8,222 nucleotides of DNA from Dehalococcoidia bacterium (GCA_030640595.1 DAOWJC010000136.1:1-8222); one strand, 5' to 3'. Shown: positions 1 to 6,245, counted from the stretch's first letter. Numbers and translations are program-made. Notes: generated from the letters alone by a model not told the origin.

Positions 1-183
1 AAAACCACTAATACCCTCAGGAAAACCGGGGTAGTTATCTACTCGCTCGGCATCTGCTATCTGACCACCGACCCCCATCTTCTCTATAAGCAGACTACTG
101 AGCCTGGCTCTTGAAGTGTAAAGTCCGGCGCTAAGCCCGGCTGGACCGCCACCAATTATAATTACTTCATAATCTTTTTTCAT
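1..183 (-). CDS. trxB: Thioredoxin reductase, N-terminal part (runs off left edge)
   Basis: The first 61 codons of an NAD(P)H-dependent flavoprotein disulfide reductase can be read from an ATG at 183. The translation opens MKKDYEVIIIGGGPAGLSAG, the dinucleotide-binding beta-alpha-beta fold that holds the FAD ADP moiety (GGGPAG at residues 11-16). It continues with YTSRARL, GGQI (39-42) and NYPGFPEGISGF, all typical of bacterial TrxB. The enzyme would reduce thioredoxin with NAD(P)H in the cytoplasm; the natural partner is encoded two genes upstream. The start overlaps the stop of the preceding gene as ATGA (4 bp), which argues for translational coupling. The redox-active CxxC and the NAD(P)H domain lie outside the window, so cofactor preference and completeness cannot be judged. 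A ferredoxin- or F420-dependent TrxB-like paralogue cannot be excluded. Confidence 0.93.
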   Translation of the reverse strand, partial: MKKDYEVIIIGGGPAGLSAGLYTSRARLSSLLIEKMGVGGQIADAERVDNYPGFPEGISGF

Positions 184-521
184 GATTTAATTTCTATCTC
201 GGCGTCAATAGCATCCAGTAGCTGGCGAATATCAAATTGGCCTGAAATTCTAGACTCACCATTAATGAGCAGTAGCGGCAAGGGCAGGTTTTTATTCCTG
301 ACCCGTTGATACAATTCTAAGGCGTGGTGATTAGTCATAGGCTTGGACAGGTCGAGGTATTCTAATTGTATCTTGGCACCAAACCTGTCTTTAATTCGCT
401 GGCTAGCTAGAGCAATGGCTTCTGCCGAAGACCAATCTACCCCGCAGTGAGCGTCACACTTCTCACCCTTACTATCATCAATGATGGTAATTTGAATAGC
501 GCGTCTAATCAAGGACAGCAT
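180..521 (-). CDS. Small thioredoxin-fold protein with a CxxxC motif
   Basis: This encodes a 113-residue soluble protein. It has an N-terminal beta strand (ITIIDD, 11-16), a cysteine pair CDAHC (C22 and C26), a helix (about 32-48), a second strand (LEYLDL, 53-58) and the segment LPLPLLLING (79-88). A proline before a strand that ends in NG is the usual place of the thioredoxin cis-proline. The layout resembles the small glutaredoxin-like/YuzD-like (DUF1462) proteins, but the spacing is CxxxC rather than CxxC. Its position between trxA and trxB suggests a dithiol carrier or a protein thiol partner of the same reductase. The ATG at 521 lies inside the last codons of trxA (17-bp overlap) with only a weak ribosome-binding site, so coupling to trxA translation is likely and the true start could be slightly internal. 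The family assignment is tentative; the fold call is more secure than the function. Confidence 0.72.
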   Translation of the reverse strand: MLSLIRRAIQITIIDDSKGEKCDAHCGVDWSSAEAIALASQRIKDRFGAKIQLEYLDLSKPMTNHHALELYQRVRNKNLPLPLLLINGESRISGQFDIRQLLDAIDAEIEIKS

Positions 522-831
522 CCAAGTCTCGTTTTAGCTCTGCTTTGGGTTTATAGCCAATTATCTGTGAGTCTGGTTGTCCGTTTTTAAAGATAATGAG
601 ATTGGGAATAGCCATTATGCCATATTTGGCAGCCGTCCTTTGGTTCCCGTCAACGTTCAACTTAGCAACGATTATTCTACCGGTATACTCTTCAGCCAGC
701 TCTTCTAGCACCGGGGCAGCCATGATACAGGGTCGGCACCAAGGCGCCCAGAAGTCCACCAGCACCGGCGTCTTTGAATTCAATACGGCTTGCTCGAAAT
801 TGCCGTCATCTACTTCAATTGGTTTGCTCAT
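505..831 (-). CDS. trxA: Thioredoxin with WCRPC active site
   Basis: A 108-residue thioredoxin, the usual length for the family. It is a cytoplasmic dithiol carrier that reduces protein disulfides and is recycled by thioredoxin reductase. Visible marks are the buried aspartate D26 in VLVDFWAPWC, the active site W31-C32-R33-P34-C35, the strand VAKLNVDGN (55-63) and the cis-proline P76 in AIPNLIIF. The dipeptide between the cysteines is Arg-Pro instead of the canonical Gly-Pro, which may shift redox potential or partner choice. The start at 831 is supported by a perfect AAGGAGG six bases upstream, located inside the 3' end of plsX (17-bp overlap). A thioredoxin-fold gene and trxB follow directly, so carrier and reductase are made from one transcript. 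Confidence 0.95.
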   Translation of the reverse strand: MSKPIEVDDGNFEQAVLNSKTPVLVDFWAPWCRPCIMAAPVLEELAEEYTGRIIVAKLNVDGNQRTAAKYGIMAIPNLIIFKNGQPDSQIIGYKPKAELKRDLDAVLD

Positions 832-1819
832 AAATTTCCTCCTTAATTATCTGTGAAATGCCTCGTTCTACCATCTTTCTGGCTAAACCAATGGCATTTT
901 TAATAGCCTTAGCTTGACTGCGACCATGAGCTATGACGACATTTCCATTTACTCCCAGGAGACAGGCACCACCATATTCTTGGTAATCCAATCTTTTAGC
1001 CCAAGAGTCCATCCCAATATCACGGTGCAAAGCTTGCGCTGGAAGGCGATAGGCTTTGGAGAAGATTTGCCCGGCTTGAGCAAGCGAATATAGCCAATTA
1101 TCACTCATGCCCTCGATAGTCTTGAGCACTATGTTGCCGGTGAAACCATCGGTTACAATGACATCGGCTGCTTTTTTCAATATATCTTGACCTTCCACAT
1201 TGCCGATAAAGTTCAGGTTGGTCTTTTTGAGAAGTTGATAGCTTTCTTGAATCAAACGGCTACCCTTTGTTTCCTCTTCGCCGTTGTTGAGTAAGCCCAC
1301 GCGTGGCGAGCTGATACCGAGAATCTCTCTAACATAAACTGAGCCCAGATGGGCAAACCAGACCAGATGTTCCGGTCGACAATCAACATTGGCCCCAGCA
1401 TCGATGAGAAAGGTGGGCGCTGATGGAGTAATATTAATAAAACCACCTATGGCTGAACGCTCAATGCCTTCTATCTTGCCCAGGTTAAGCAGGGCAGCGC
1501 CCATTATGGCTCCGGTGTTGCCTGCTGAGACAAAGGCTGATGCGGTGCCGTCTTTTACTAGGTTAATTCCGACTACTATTGAGGAGTCTGGCTTGGTGCG
1601 GACCGCCTTCATTGGCGACTCGCGAGGCTCAATAATCTGGTTAGCATCAATGATAGTAAGGCCTGGTTTCTTTAGATGGCGTCTTGCCAGCATCTGGAGT
1701 ATGGTTTTCCTGCCCACCAGAGCAATATCTACTTTATATTCTTCAACTGCTTTTATTGCCCCTTTGACTATTTCACGGGGAGCATACTCACCACCTGCAG
1801 CATCAACGGCAATTATCAT
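815..1819 (-). CDS. plsX: Phosphate acyltransferase PlsX
   Basis: A 334-residue, full-length PlsX. The enzyme makes acyl-phosphate from acyl-ACP and inorganic phosphate, feeding PlsY in the first step of membrane phospholipid synthesis; it is a peripheral membrane/cytoplasmic enzyme. Signatures in order: VDAAGGEYAPREIVKGA (5-21), FVSAGNTGA (96-104), DAGAN (140-144), GLLNNGEEETKG (175-186), ADVIVTDGFTGN (218-229) and GGACLLGVNGNVVIAHG (283-299). The N-terminal motif is usually DAMGGD, so AAGGE is a small departure; other signatures look intact. The ATG at 1819 has GAGGAAATAA directly upstream. The gene lies 12 bp after the activase gene and overlaps trxA by 17 bp. The common partners of plsX (rpmF, fabH, fabD, acpP) are absent here; instead it is embedded in a redox gene set. 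Confidence 0.95.
   Translation of the reverse strand: MIIAVDAAGGEYAPREIVKGAIKAVEEYKVDIALVGRKTILQMLARRHLKKPGLTIIDANQIIEPRESPMKAVRTKPDSSIVVGINLVKDGTASAFVSAGNTGAIMGAALLNLGKIEGIERSAIGGFINITPSAPTFLIDAGANVDCRPEHLVWFAHLGSVYVREILGISSPRVGLLNNGEEETKGSRLIQESYQLLKKTNLNFIGNVEGQDILKKAADVIVTDGFTGNIVLKTIEGMSDNWLYSLAQAGQIFSKAYRLPAQALHRDIGMDSWAKRLDYQEYGGACLLGVNGNVVIAHGRSQAKAIKNAIGLARKMVERGISQIIKEEIYEQTN
838..844 (-). promoter_or_regulatory. Strong ribosome-binding site for trxA inside plsX
   Basis: The minus strand reads AAGGAGG six bases before the trxA ATG at 831. It lies within the last codons of plsX, so plsX and trxA translation overlap. It is the strongest Shine-Dalgarno match in the minus-strand gene train and suggests thioredoxin is made at a higher level than its upstream neighbours. 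Confidence 0.8.
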
Positions 1820-1831
1820 TTATTTCCTCTT

Positions 1832-2797
1832 TTAGCTACTTAGGCTTCTTTCCCACAGGTCGCAGCGACCCCCCCAACGGGCAAGAACCTGACCATTAAG
1901 AGAAAGCTGAGCTATCTCACAGAGGTTGGGGCAGGTTTTGCATTCAAATGAGGAGGTGTGATACTTTACTTCGCTCACGCCAAAGCCCTTAAACTTGCTT
2001 CCATTGTTATTACGTACCATCTCTTCATGTACCAGTAAGGCAGCTCCTATCGCTCCCATAACCTCATGGTGGGATGGGACAATGATCTCGGTATTAAGTT
2101 CTTCCTGAAGTGCCTTCACAATACCCTGATTAAAGGCAACCCCACCCTGAAATACTACCGGCGGTTGAATATCCTTGCCCAAGCCAACGTTATTTAGGTA
2201 GTTGCGCACCAATGCCTGGCACAGTCCATAGAGAATATCCTCAATTCGATGTCCCATTTGTTGCTTGTGAATCATATCTGATTCAGCAAAAACGGTGCAT
2301 CGCCCGGCAATACGCACCGTTGCCCGGCTGCCCAGGGCTCGCTGAGCAAATTCCTCAATGCTCATATCAAGGCGCAGCGCCTGGTGGTCGAGAAAGCTAC
2401 CGGTGCCGGCAGCACATACTGTATTCATTCCAAAGTCAATTACTATCCCCTCCCTAACAATGATAATCTTACTATCTTGCCCCCCAATCTCAATGATAGT
2501 TTGCACCTCAGGGATATACTGCAGGGCAGCCACAGCATGACTGGTAATCTCATTCTTGACTAAATCGGCGCCAACGATAACCCCAGCCAGATAGCGGGCA
2601 CTGCCGGTGGTAGCCACACCACAAATGTCAGCATCTTTAGGCAACTGCTGTTTGATTTGTTTCAGCCCTTGCTGCACCATTTTAATGGGCTTGCCCTGTG
2701 TCAACAGATAGAGGTAAGTAACAAGCTCGTTACTTCCATCTAGCGCAACCAGCTTGGTTGTTACTGAGCCAACGTCTATACCCAAATAGACTTCCAT
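1832..2797 (-). CDS. BadF/BcrA/HgdC-type ATPase activase with extra C-terminal Cys cluster
   Basis: A 321-residue member of the BadF/BadG/BcrA/BcrD ATPase family (ASKHA fold), related to the 2-hydroxyglutaryl-CoA dehydratase activator HgdC. Such proteins are homodimers with one bridging [4Fe-4S] cluster and use ATP hydrolysis to push one electron at very low potential into a partner iron-sulfur protein. Visible here are the phosphate-binding motif GIDVGSVTTK (6-15), GGQDSK (105-110), the cluster cysteines C128 (NTVCAAGTGSF) and C167 (GRCTVF), FQGGVAFNQG (216-225) and the C-terminal nucleotide motif HHEVMGAIGAAL (243-254). The 39-residue spacing of C128 and C167 matches that recalled for HgdC. 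Beyond the usual end is a tail with C286, C289, C293 and C312 (CxxCxxxC...C), a possible metal or second Fe-S site. The two genes upstream are its likely partners. The substrate cannot be read from the sequence. Confidence 0.88.
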   Translation of the reverse strand: MEVYLGIDVGSVTTKLVALDGSNELVTYLYLLTQGKPIKMVQQGLKQIKQQLPKDADICGVATTGSARYLAGVIVGADLVKNEITSHAVAALQYIPEVQTIIEIGGQDSKIIIVREGIVIDFGMNTVCAAGTGSFLDHQALRLDMSIEEFAQRALGSRATVRIAGRCTVFAESDMIHKQQMGHRIEDILYGLCQALVRNYLNNVGLGKDIQPPVVFQGGVAFNQGIVKALQEELNTEIIVPSHHEVMGAIGAALLVHEEMVRNNNGSKFKGFGVSEVKYHTSSFECKTCPNLCEIAQLSLNGQVLARWGGRCDLWERSLSS

Positions 2798-2800
2798 CAA

Positions 2801-2808
2801 CTCCCCTT
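2801..2808 (-). promoter_or_regulatory. Ribosome-binding site that decides the activase start
   Basis: The minus strand reads AAGGGGAG, then TTG, then ATG. A start at the TTG (2800) would touch the Shine-Dalgarno sequence with no spacer, whereas the ATG at 2797 leaves 3-5 bases. The ATG is therefore the better start, giving MEVYLGIDVG as the N-terminus. Confidence 0.7.
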
Positions 2809-2818
2809 AAGCGGTTAC

Positions 2819-3907
2819 TTATTGCCGGTCATTATTGTATGTCCGTCGTCTGCGTTCCAACAGGTCAACGAAGGCTTCCAGTCTGGTTAACATACCTGGC
2901 TTGGCTATTTGCTCATCACAAAGTATGGTCAGCACTGGGATTTTCTCTTTGGTCGTCGGCATAATATTTTGGGCTACTATTTCAGGCATACAGGTAAATG
3001 GTGCCAGGTGAATTATACCATCATACTCTTTAGCGTGGAGCACCTTCTCCCCTACTGATTCCCAGCCGTCACCACCAATATCCCGCTTCAGGTAAGGTAA
3101 GGCTGCCTTATGAATTCTGTCCTTCTCATTTATGCCCAAGGGGTTTAGAAACCAGCTGAATTTAGCCCACTCTGAAACGAAGGTCGACCGTCTTACCTCT
3201 ACCCCTAGCTTGCCCAACTCGCTCTCTACATCCAGATTGGAGAATGGCTCCAGCACTACATAAAACTCCCCGGTAATGCCAACCACCAAGGGCTTATACT
3301 GGGTATCCTTATCTATTTGATTGAGCTGGTCAATGTAGTCTATTTGTACCTTCTTCAGGGTATCATAATCATCCGCCCGGTCAATAGCATTAATTGCTTT
3401 AGCAAATAGACGATTGGCTGTTCCCTTTATTCGCTCTACCGGGCGCACCCGTTGAACTACTCTCTCTATTTTATCCAAGGCGTTTAGTTTAGCCAGACCG
3501 AAGCGGAAGGCTGATATAATCTTAGGCCAGGGGGCATTGTTTGACAAACGCTTAATTACTTCCAGTAAGCCGAATAACTTCCGTTCCGAAACTCCTACCT
3601 GAACCACTTCAACCTCATACCCCAGGTCATGAAGAATTTGTTCCTGGGTATTAGCGTAATAGCCCAAGCGGCAGATGCCAGTGCCGCCAGCCATAAGCAA
3701 GGTATCCGCCCCCAGCTCAGCAGCCTCAATCATGTTACCCAAAGTCAGCTTGAACGGGATGCACAACCCCTCCGGGGAATACCTGACTCCCAGAGACAAA
3801 GTCCGCTGGTTATTGACTGGTGGTATTATATAGTCAATACCCAGCCTTTGAAACAGAGCTTTAAAGGGTATATATAGATTGCCCATATGGGGTATGCCTA
3901 GACGCAT
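2819..3907 (-). CDS. CoA-dehydratase activase-related protein (DUF2229/HgdB-like), paralogue B
   Basis: A 362-residue protein of the DUF2229/'acyl-CoA dehydratase activase-related' type, distantly related to the D-component of 2-hydroxyacyl-CoA dehydratases. It starts RLGIPHMGNLYIPF, followed by SPEGLCIPFKLTLGN with C49, GGTGICRLGYY with C79, a helical middle region (about 105-200), a second alpha/beta half from VVGITGEFYV (208-217), LAPFTCMPE with C306 and the closing motif LTRLEAFVDLLERRR (340-354). Three cysteines (C49, C79, C306) occupy places comparable to those that bind a [4Fe-4S] cluster in the dehydratase subunits; cluster binding here is inference. The start at 3907 lies 10 bp inside the upstream paralogue and has AGGAGG and AGGTG upstream. 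It shares N- and C-terminal motifs with that paralogue, so the pair may form a heterodimer served by the ATPase encoded next. The reaction is not recognisable. Confidence 0.8.
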   Translation of the reverse strand: MRLGIPHMGNLYIPFKALFQRLGIDYIIPPVNNQRTLSLGVRYSPEGLCIPFKLTLGNMIEAAELGADTLLMAGGTGICRLGYYANTQEQILHDLGYEVEVVQVGVSERKLFGLLEVIKRLSNNAPWPKIISAFRFGLAKLNALDKIERVVQRVRPVERIKGTANRLFAKAINAIDRADDYDTLKKVQIDYIDQLNQIDKDTQYKPLVVGITGEFYVVLEPFSNLDVESELGKLGVEVRRSTFVSEWAKFSWFLNPLGINEKDRIHKAALPYLKRDIGGDGWESVGEKVLHAKEYDGIIHLAPFTCMPEIVAQNIMPTTKEKIPVLTILCDEQIAKPGMLTRLEAFVDLLERRRRTYNNDRQ

Positions 3908-4905
3908 ACTTTCACCTGCCTCCTTCTCTTCCTCTGTATCATATCTACAAAGGCTTCAAGCCGTGTAACTACGCCGGCTTCAGCAGTGTGTTCCTCCACG
4001 GTCAGGCTCATAAAAGCGGTAGCCCTCAGCCTAGCTGCGTGCCGACGCACCATGTCCATCATCAGCGAATCTGGACCACAACCAAAGGTCATTATACCAA
4101 TAACACCATCGGCTCCGTTTTCCAGATAGTGCCCTCCAGCACCAACTATCTCCCCTTCGTATGTCCAGTAGGCACTGCCTACTAACCTGGCAGTAGCCGA
4201 TTCAAGCCCCTCGGTGGTGAGCATCTCCGGGGTTAACACCTTATAGCCAAACCGCTCAAGCCGGTGGATAAGGCGGTGATTTACATGTTCATCGTAGAGG
4301 AGATATGGGTGCCCAATGATGGCAATGACGCCTTGTGTTGAAGTTGAGTGGGTGGAGTATGCTTTTGGGTTTGCCTCAAGTGTGCCTGATATTCTTTCTA
4401 TTGCCTGCGGTGGTGTCAATCTATGGCTGGACATTAGCTGGATATAACTCAGGTGAGCTTGCCAGGCGGCTATACTGGCTTGCCTGACCTTAAATGGATT
4501 CCAGGTAAAATGTCGTCCCAGTTGGTAAATAGCTTGATATAGGTCACGCTTCCTTTTGTTAACATCTATATCTATATCTAGGATAGACGGCGATTCGGGA
4601 ATAACTGCCTTGGTCATATCAGGTAAGCCAAGGAACTTAGAACAGTTATAAACCTTCTTTTTCACACTGCGGATGGCAGGAATAAAAATATAGTCGCACT
4701 TCCCTACCAGGGAAAGAACATGACCCAAAAAAACCTTTACTGGCAAACAGGTCTCAGCTACCACCCGTGACGAGCCTGATGACAGCATAATCTGAGTGGT
4801 TGGTGGTGAAATCACTACTTCTGCCCCCAGTTCCTCAAAGAAGGTCTTCCACATAGGGTAGTACTGGTAGTAGAGTAGAGCCCTGGGAATGCCCACCTTA
4901 ATCAT
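3898..4905 (-). CDS. CoA-dehydratase activase-related protein (DUF2229/HgdB-like), paralogue A
   Basis: A 335-residue protein of the DUF2229 type found in large multidomain 'CoA-substrate-specific enzyme activase' proteins and as a stand-alone chain. It begins with the hallmark KVGIPRALLYYQYYPMWKTF (3-22). Next come VAETCLPVKVFLGHV with C53, KCDYIFIPAI with C70, YNCSKFLG with C88, a helical linker, a second half beginning VIAIIGHPYLLYD (193-205), MTFGCGPDS with C276, and LTVEEHTAEAGVVTRLEAFV (301-320). C53, C88 and C276 correspond in order and context to C49, C79 and C306 of the paralogue encoded next, a plausible three-cysteine [4Fe-4S] site. There is no signal peptide or membrane segment, so it is presumably cytoplasmic. 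Its ATG overlaps the stop of the M20 gene as ATGA. Homology is confident; substrate and reaction are unknown. Confidence 0.82.
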   Translation of the reverse strand: MIKVGIPRALLYYQYYPMWKTFFEELGAEVVISPPTTQIMLSSGSSRVVAETCLPVKVFLGHVLSLVGKCDYIFIPAIRSVKKKVYNCSKFLGLPDMTKAVIPESPSILDIDIDVNKRKRDLYQAIYQLGRHFTWNPFKVRQASIAAWQAHLSYIQLMSSHRLTPPQAIERISGTLEANPKAYSTHSTSTQGVIAIIGHPYLLYDEHVNHRLIHRLERFGYKVLTPEMLTTEGLESATARLVGSAYWTYEGEIVGAGGHYLENGADGVIGIMTFGCGPDSLMMDMVRRHAARLRATAFMSLTVEEHTAEAGVVTRLEAFVDMIQRKRRRQVKVCV

Positions 4906-6086
4906 TTATGTTGCACGAACTCCTCTTTAATCTTTATAACTATCTCAGGATTGGCTACCAGGTCAACAACAGTCATAGCCAGAGCTTTGGCAGCATCAAG
5001 CAGCCCCTTGATACCCGCCTCTGAGGCGGCTGCCTCGGTAAACTGGGGGGAATGGACCAGCACCTCTGCTGGGGCTATAGCTACCCGGGGATGAATACTA
5101 GGCACTAGTTGGCTGACATTACCCATATCGGTGCTACCGAAGTCTTGACTAGGGTCGGCGAGCTTAATCTTGCGCCCCAAGGACTGCATATTCTGCCTAA
5201 ATAGTCGGGCTAGGGTTAGATTATTACGCAGGGGAGCATAGCGTATGCCTGCCCACCGATATTCCAGGCGGGCTCCACTAGCCGTGGCAGCTCCGATGAA
5301 GCAATTTATGACCCTTTCCTTCAGTTCATCCAGATAGGCTTCATCCTCAGCGCGCACTATAAAGTTCCCAGCACTGTGGGCTGGGACAACATTAGCTGCT
5401 TCCCCGCCATCGGTAATAATACCATGAATGCGGGCTTTATCCCTAATGTGCTGCCTGAGTGAATTAATGGCAGCGAAGGAGTTTAGCAAGGCTTCCAGGG
5501 CATTGATACCTGCCTCCGGGTTGGCTGCAGCGTGGGCCGCTTTGCCAAAGAATTCAACCTCTAGGCCCTGACAGGCAAGGGTTTGGGTGGTGGCGGTATC
5601 ATGTGCCCCCGGGTGCACCATCATAGCCATGTCCAGATTATCAAAGGCTCCCCTATCGGCCATTATTGCCTTGCCCCCGTATAGCTCTTCAGCCGGCGTG
5701 CCGACAACCAGAATACTGCCCCCAAACTGGTCGATAGCCAGCTTAGAGGCTACTCCGGCACCAACAGCGCCAGCAGCTATTAGATTATGACCACAAGCGT
5801 GGCCAAGGTTAGGCAGGGCATCATACTCAGCCAGAATAGCAATGGCTGGTTTTCCTCGCCCATAGCTGCCCCTAAATGCAGTCGGTAACTCACAGATACC
5901 CCGTTCTATAGAGAAACCATTTTCCTCCAGGTACTGGGTTAACCAGGCGGCTGCCTTGACCTCCTTAAAGCCTAGCTCAGGGCTGGAGTGAATTTTTAGG
6001 CTCAGCTCTGTAAGCTGGTGGTAGCGAGCATCTATTTCGCCTGTGACTGAAGCCTTTAAATTTTCTATATCCAAACTCTTCCTCAT
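4902..6086 (-). CDS. M20-family metallo-amidohydrolase (M20D/AbgB/PM20D2-like)
   Basis: A 394-residue zinc-type amidohydrolase/peptidase. The family cleaves amide bonds in N-acyl amino acids, dipeptides or conjugates such as p-aminobenzoyl-glutamate. Metal-site residues are visible: AEYDALPNLGHACGHN (86-101) with C98 and H100, GTPAEE (129-134) with the catalytic/metal glutamates, MVHPG with H158, and LVHSPQF with H345. The lid/dimerisation domain spans about 176-285, with GKAAHAA (181-187, H185) and HGIITDGG (221-228). AEYDALP followed by HACGHN is typical of the AbgB/PM20D2 branch rather than classical carboxypeptidases. No signal peptide is seen. It is the first gene of the minus-strand train, 4-bp overlapped by the DUF2229 gene, with a good promoter about 40 bases upstream but a weak ribosome-binding site. 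The substrate is not predictable; linkage suggests it may release the substrate, or process the product, of the redox proteins encoded next. Confidence 0.9.
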   Translation of the reverse strand: MRKSLDIENLKASVTGEIDARYHQLTELSLKIHSSPELGFKEVKAAAWLTQYLEENGFSIERGICELPTAFRGSYGRGKPAIAILAEYDALPNLGHACGHNLIAAGAVGAGVASKLAIDQFGGSILVVGTPAEELYGGKAIMADRGAFDNLDMAMMVHPGAHDTATTQTLACQGLEVEFFGKAAHAAANPEAGINALEALLNSFAAINSLRQHIRDKARIHGIITDGGEAANVVPAHSAGNFIVRAEDEAYLDELKERVINCFIGAATASGARLEYRWAGIRYAPLRNNLTLARLFRQNMQSLGRKIKLADPSQDFGSTDMGNVSQLVPSIHPRVAIAPAEVLVHSPQFTEAAASEAGIKGLLDAAKALAMTVVDLVANPEIVIKIKEEFVQHK

Positions 6087-6123
6087 TCTGCGGATGCGTT
6101 CCAGCTACAACAATTAGAGCTTA

Positions 6124-6152
6124 ATTATAGTCTAACGCGGCCAAGATTTCTA
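6124..6152 (-). promoter_or_regulatory. Predicted sigma-70-type promoter for the M20-activase-plsX-trx gene train
   Basis: Read on the minus strand, TAGAAA (4 of 6 matches to TTGACA, at 6152-6147) is followed by a 17-base spacer and a perfect TATAAT (6129-6124). Transcription would start near 6117, giving a leader of about 30 bases before the M20 start at 6086. A 5-bp inverted repeat, TTAGA (6114-6118) and TCTAA (6131-6135), brackets the -10 box, but it is too short to call an operator. This is a visual match only. Confidence 0.6.
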
Positions 6153-6178
6153 GGCTTTCACCCATTCAATTCAACCTC

Positions 6179-6207
6179 TTGACACAGACCCCCTCTGATA
6201 TTAAACT
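6179..6207 (+). promoter_or_regulatory. Predicted sigma-70-type promoter for etfBA
   Basis: A perfect -35 TTGACA (6179-6184) is followed by a 17-base spacer and TAAACT (6202-6207, 4 of 6 matches to TATAAT). The expected start is near 6214, leaving a leader of about 50 bases before etfB. It diverges from the M20 promoter; the two -35 elements are only about 26 bases apart, so a regulator bound between them could affect both units. This is a visual match only. Confidence 0.55.
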
Positions 6208-6245
6208 AACCAACAGGTTCCACCTCCAAAGAGCCAACTGTAAAT

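Noticed and set aside
596..856. 86-codon open frame on the plus strand opposite trxA
   Set aside because: It is antisense to the well-supported trxA and has no start signal or homology that I recognise.
1252..1446. 64-codon minus-strand frame inside plsX
   Set aside because: It is an alternative reading frame of the same strand within plsX with no motif and no independent start signal.
1389..1835. 148-codon open frame on the plus strand
   Set aside because: It is fully antisense to plsX, has no ribosome-binding site or recognisable motif, and its reading is explained by the codon bias of plsX.
4564..4583. Short ATCTAT-type tandem repeat
   Set aside because: It encodes the Asp-Ile-Asp-Ile-Asp stretch of the DUF2229 protein in frame; about three copies of six bases, no sign of a functional repeat.
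6114..6135. Inverted repeat TTAGA/TCTAA as a possible operator
   Set aside because: Half-sites of only 5 bp with a 12-base centre are expected by chance in AT-rich promoter DNA; kept only as a note with the promoter.
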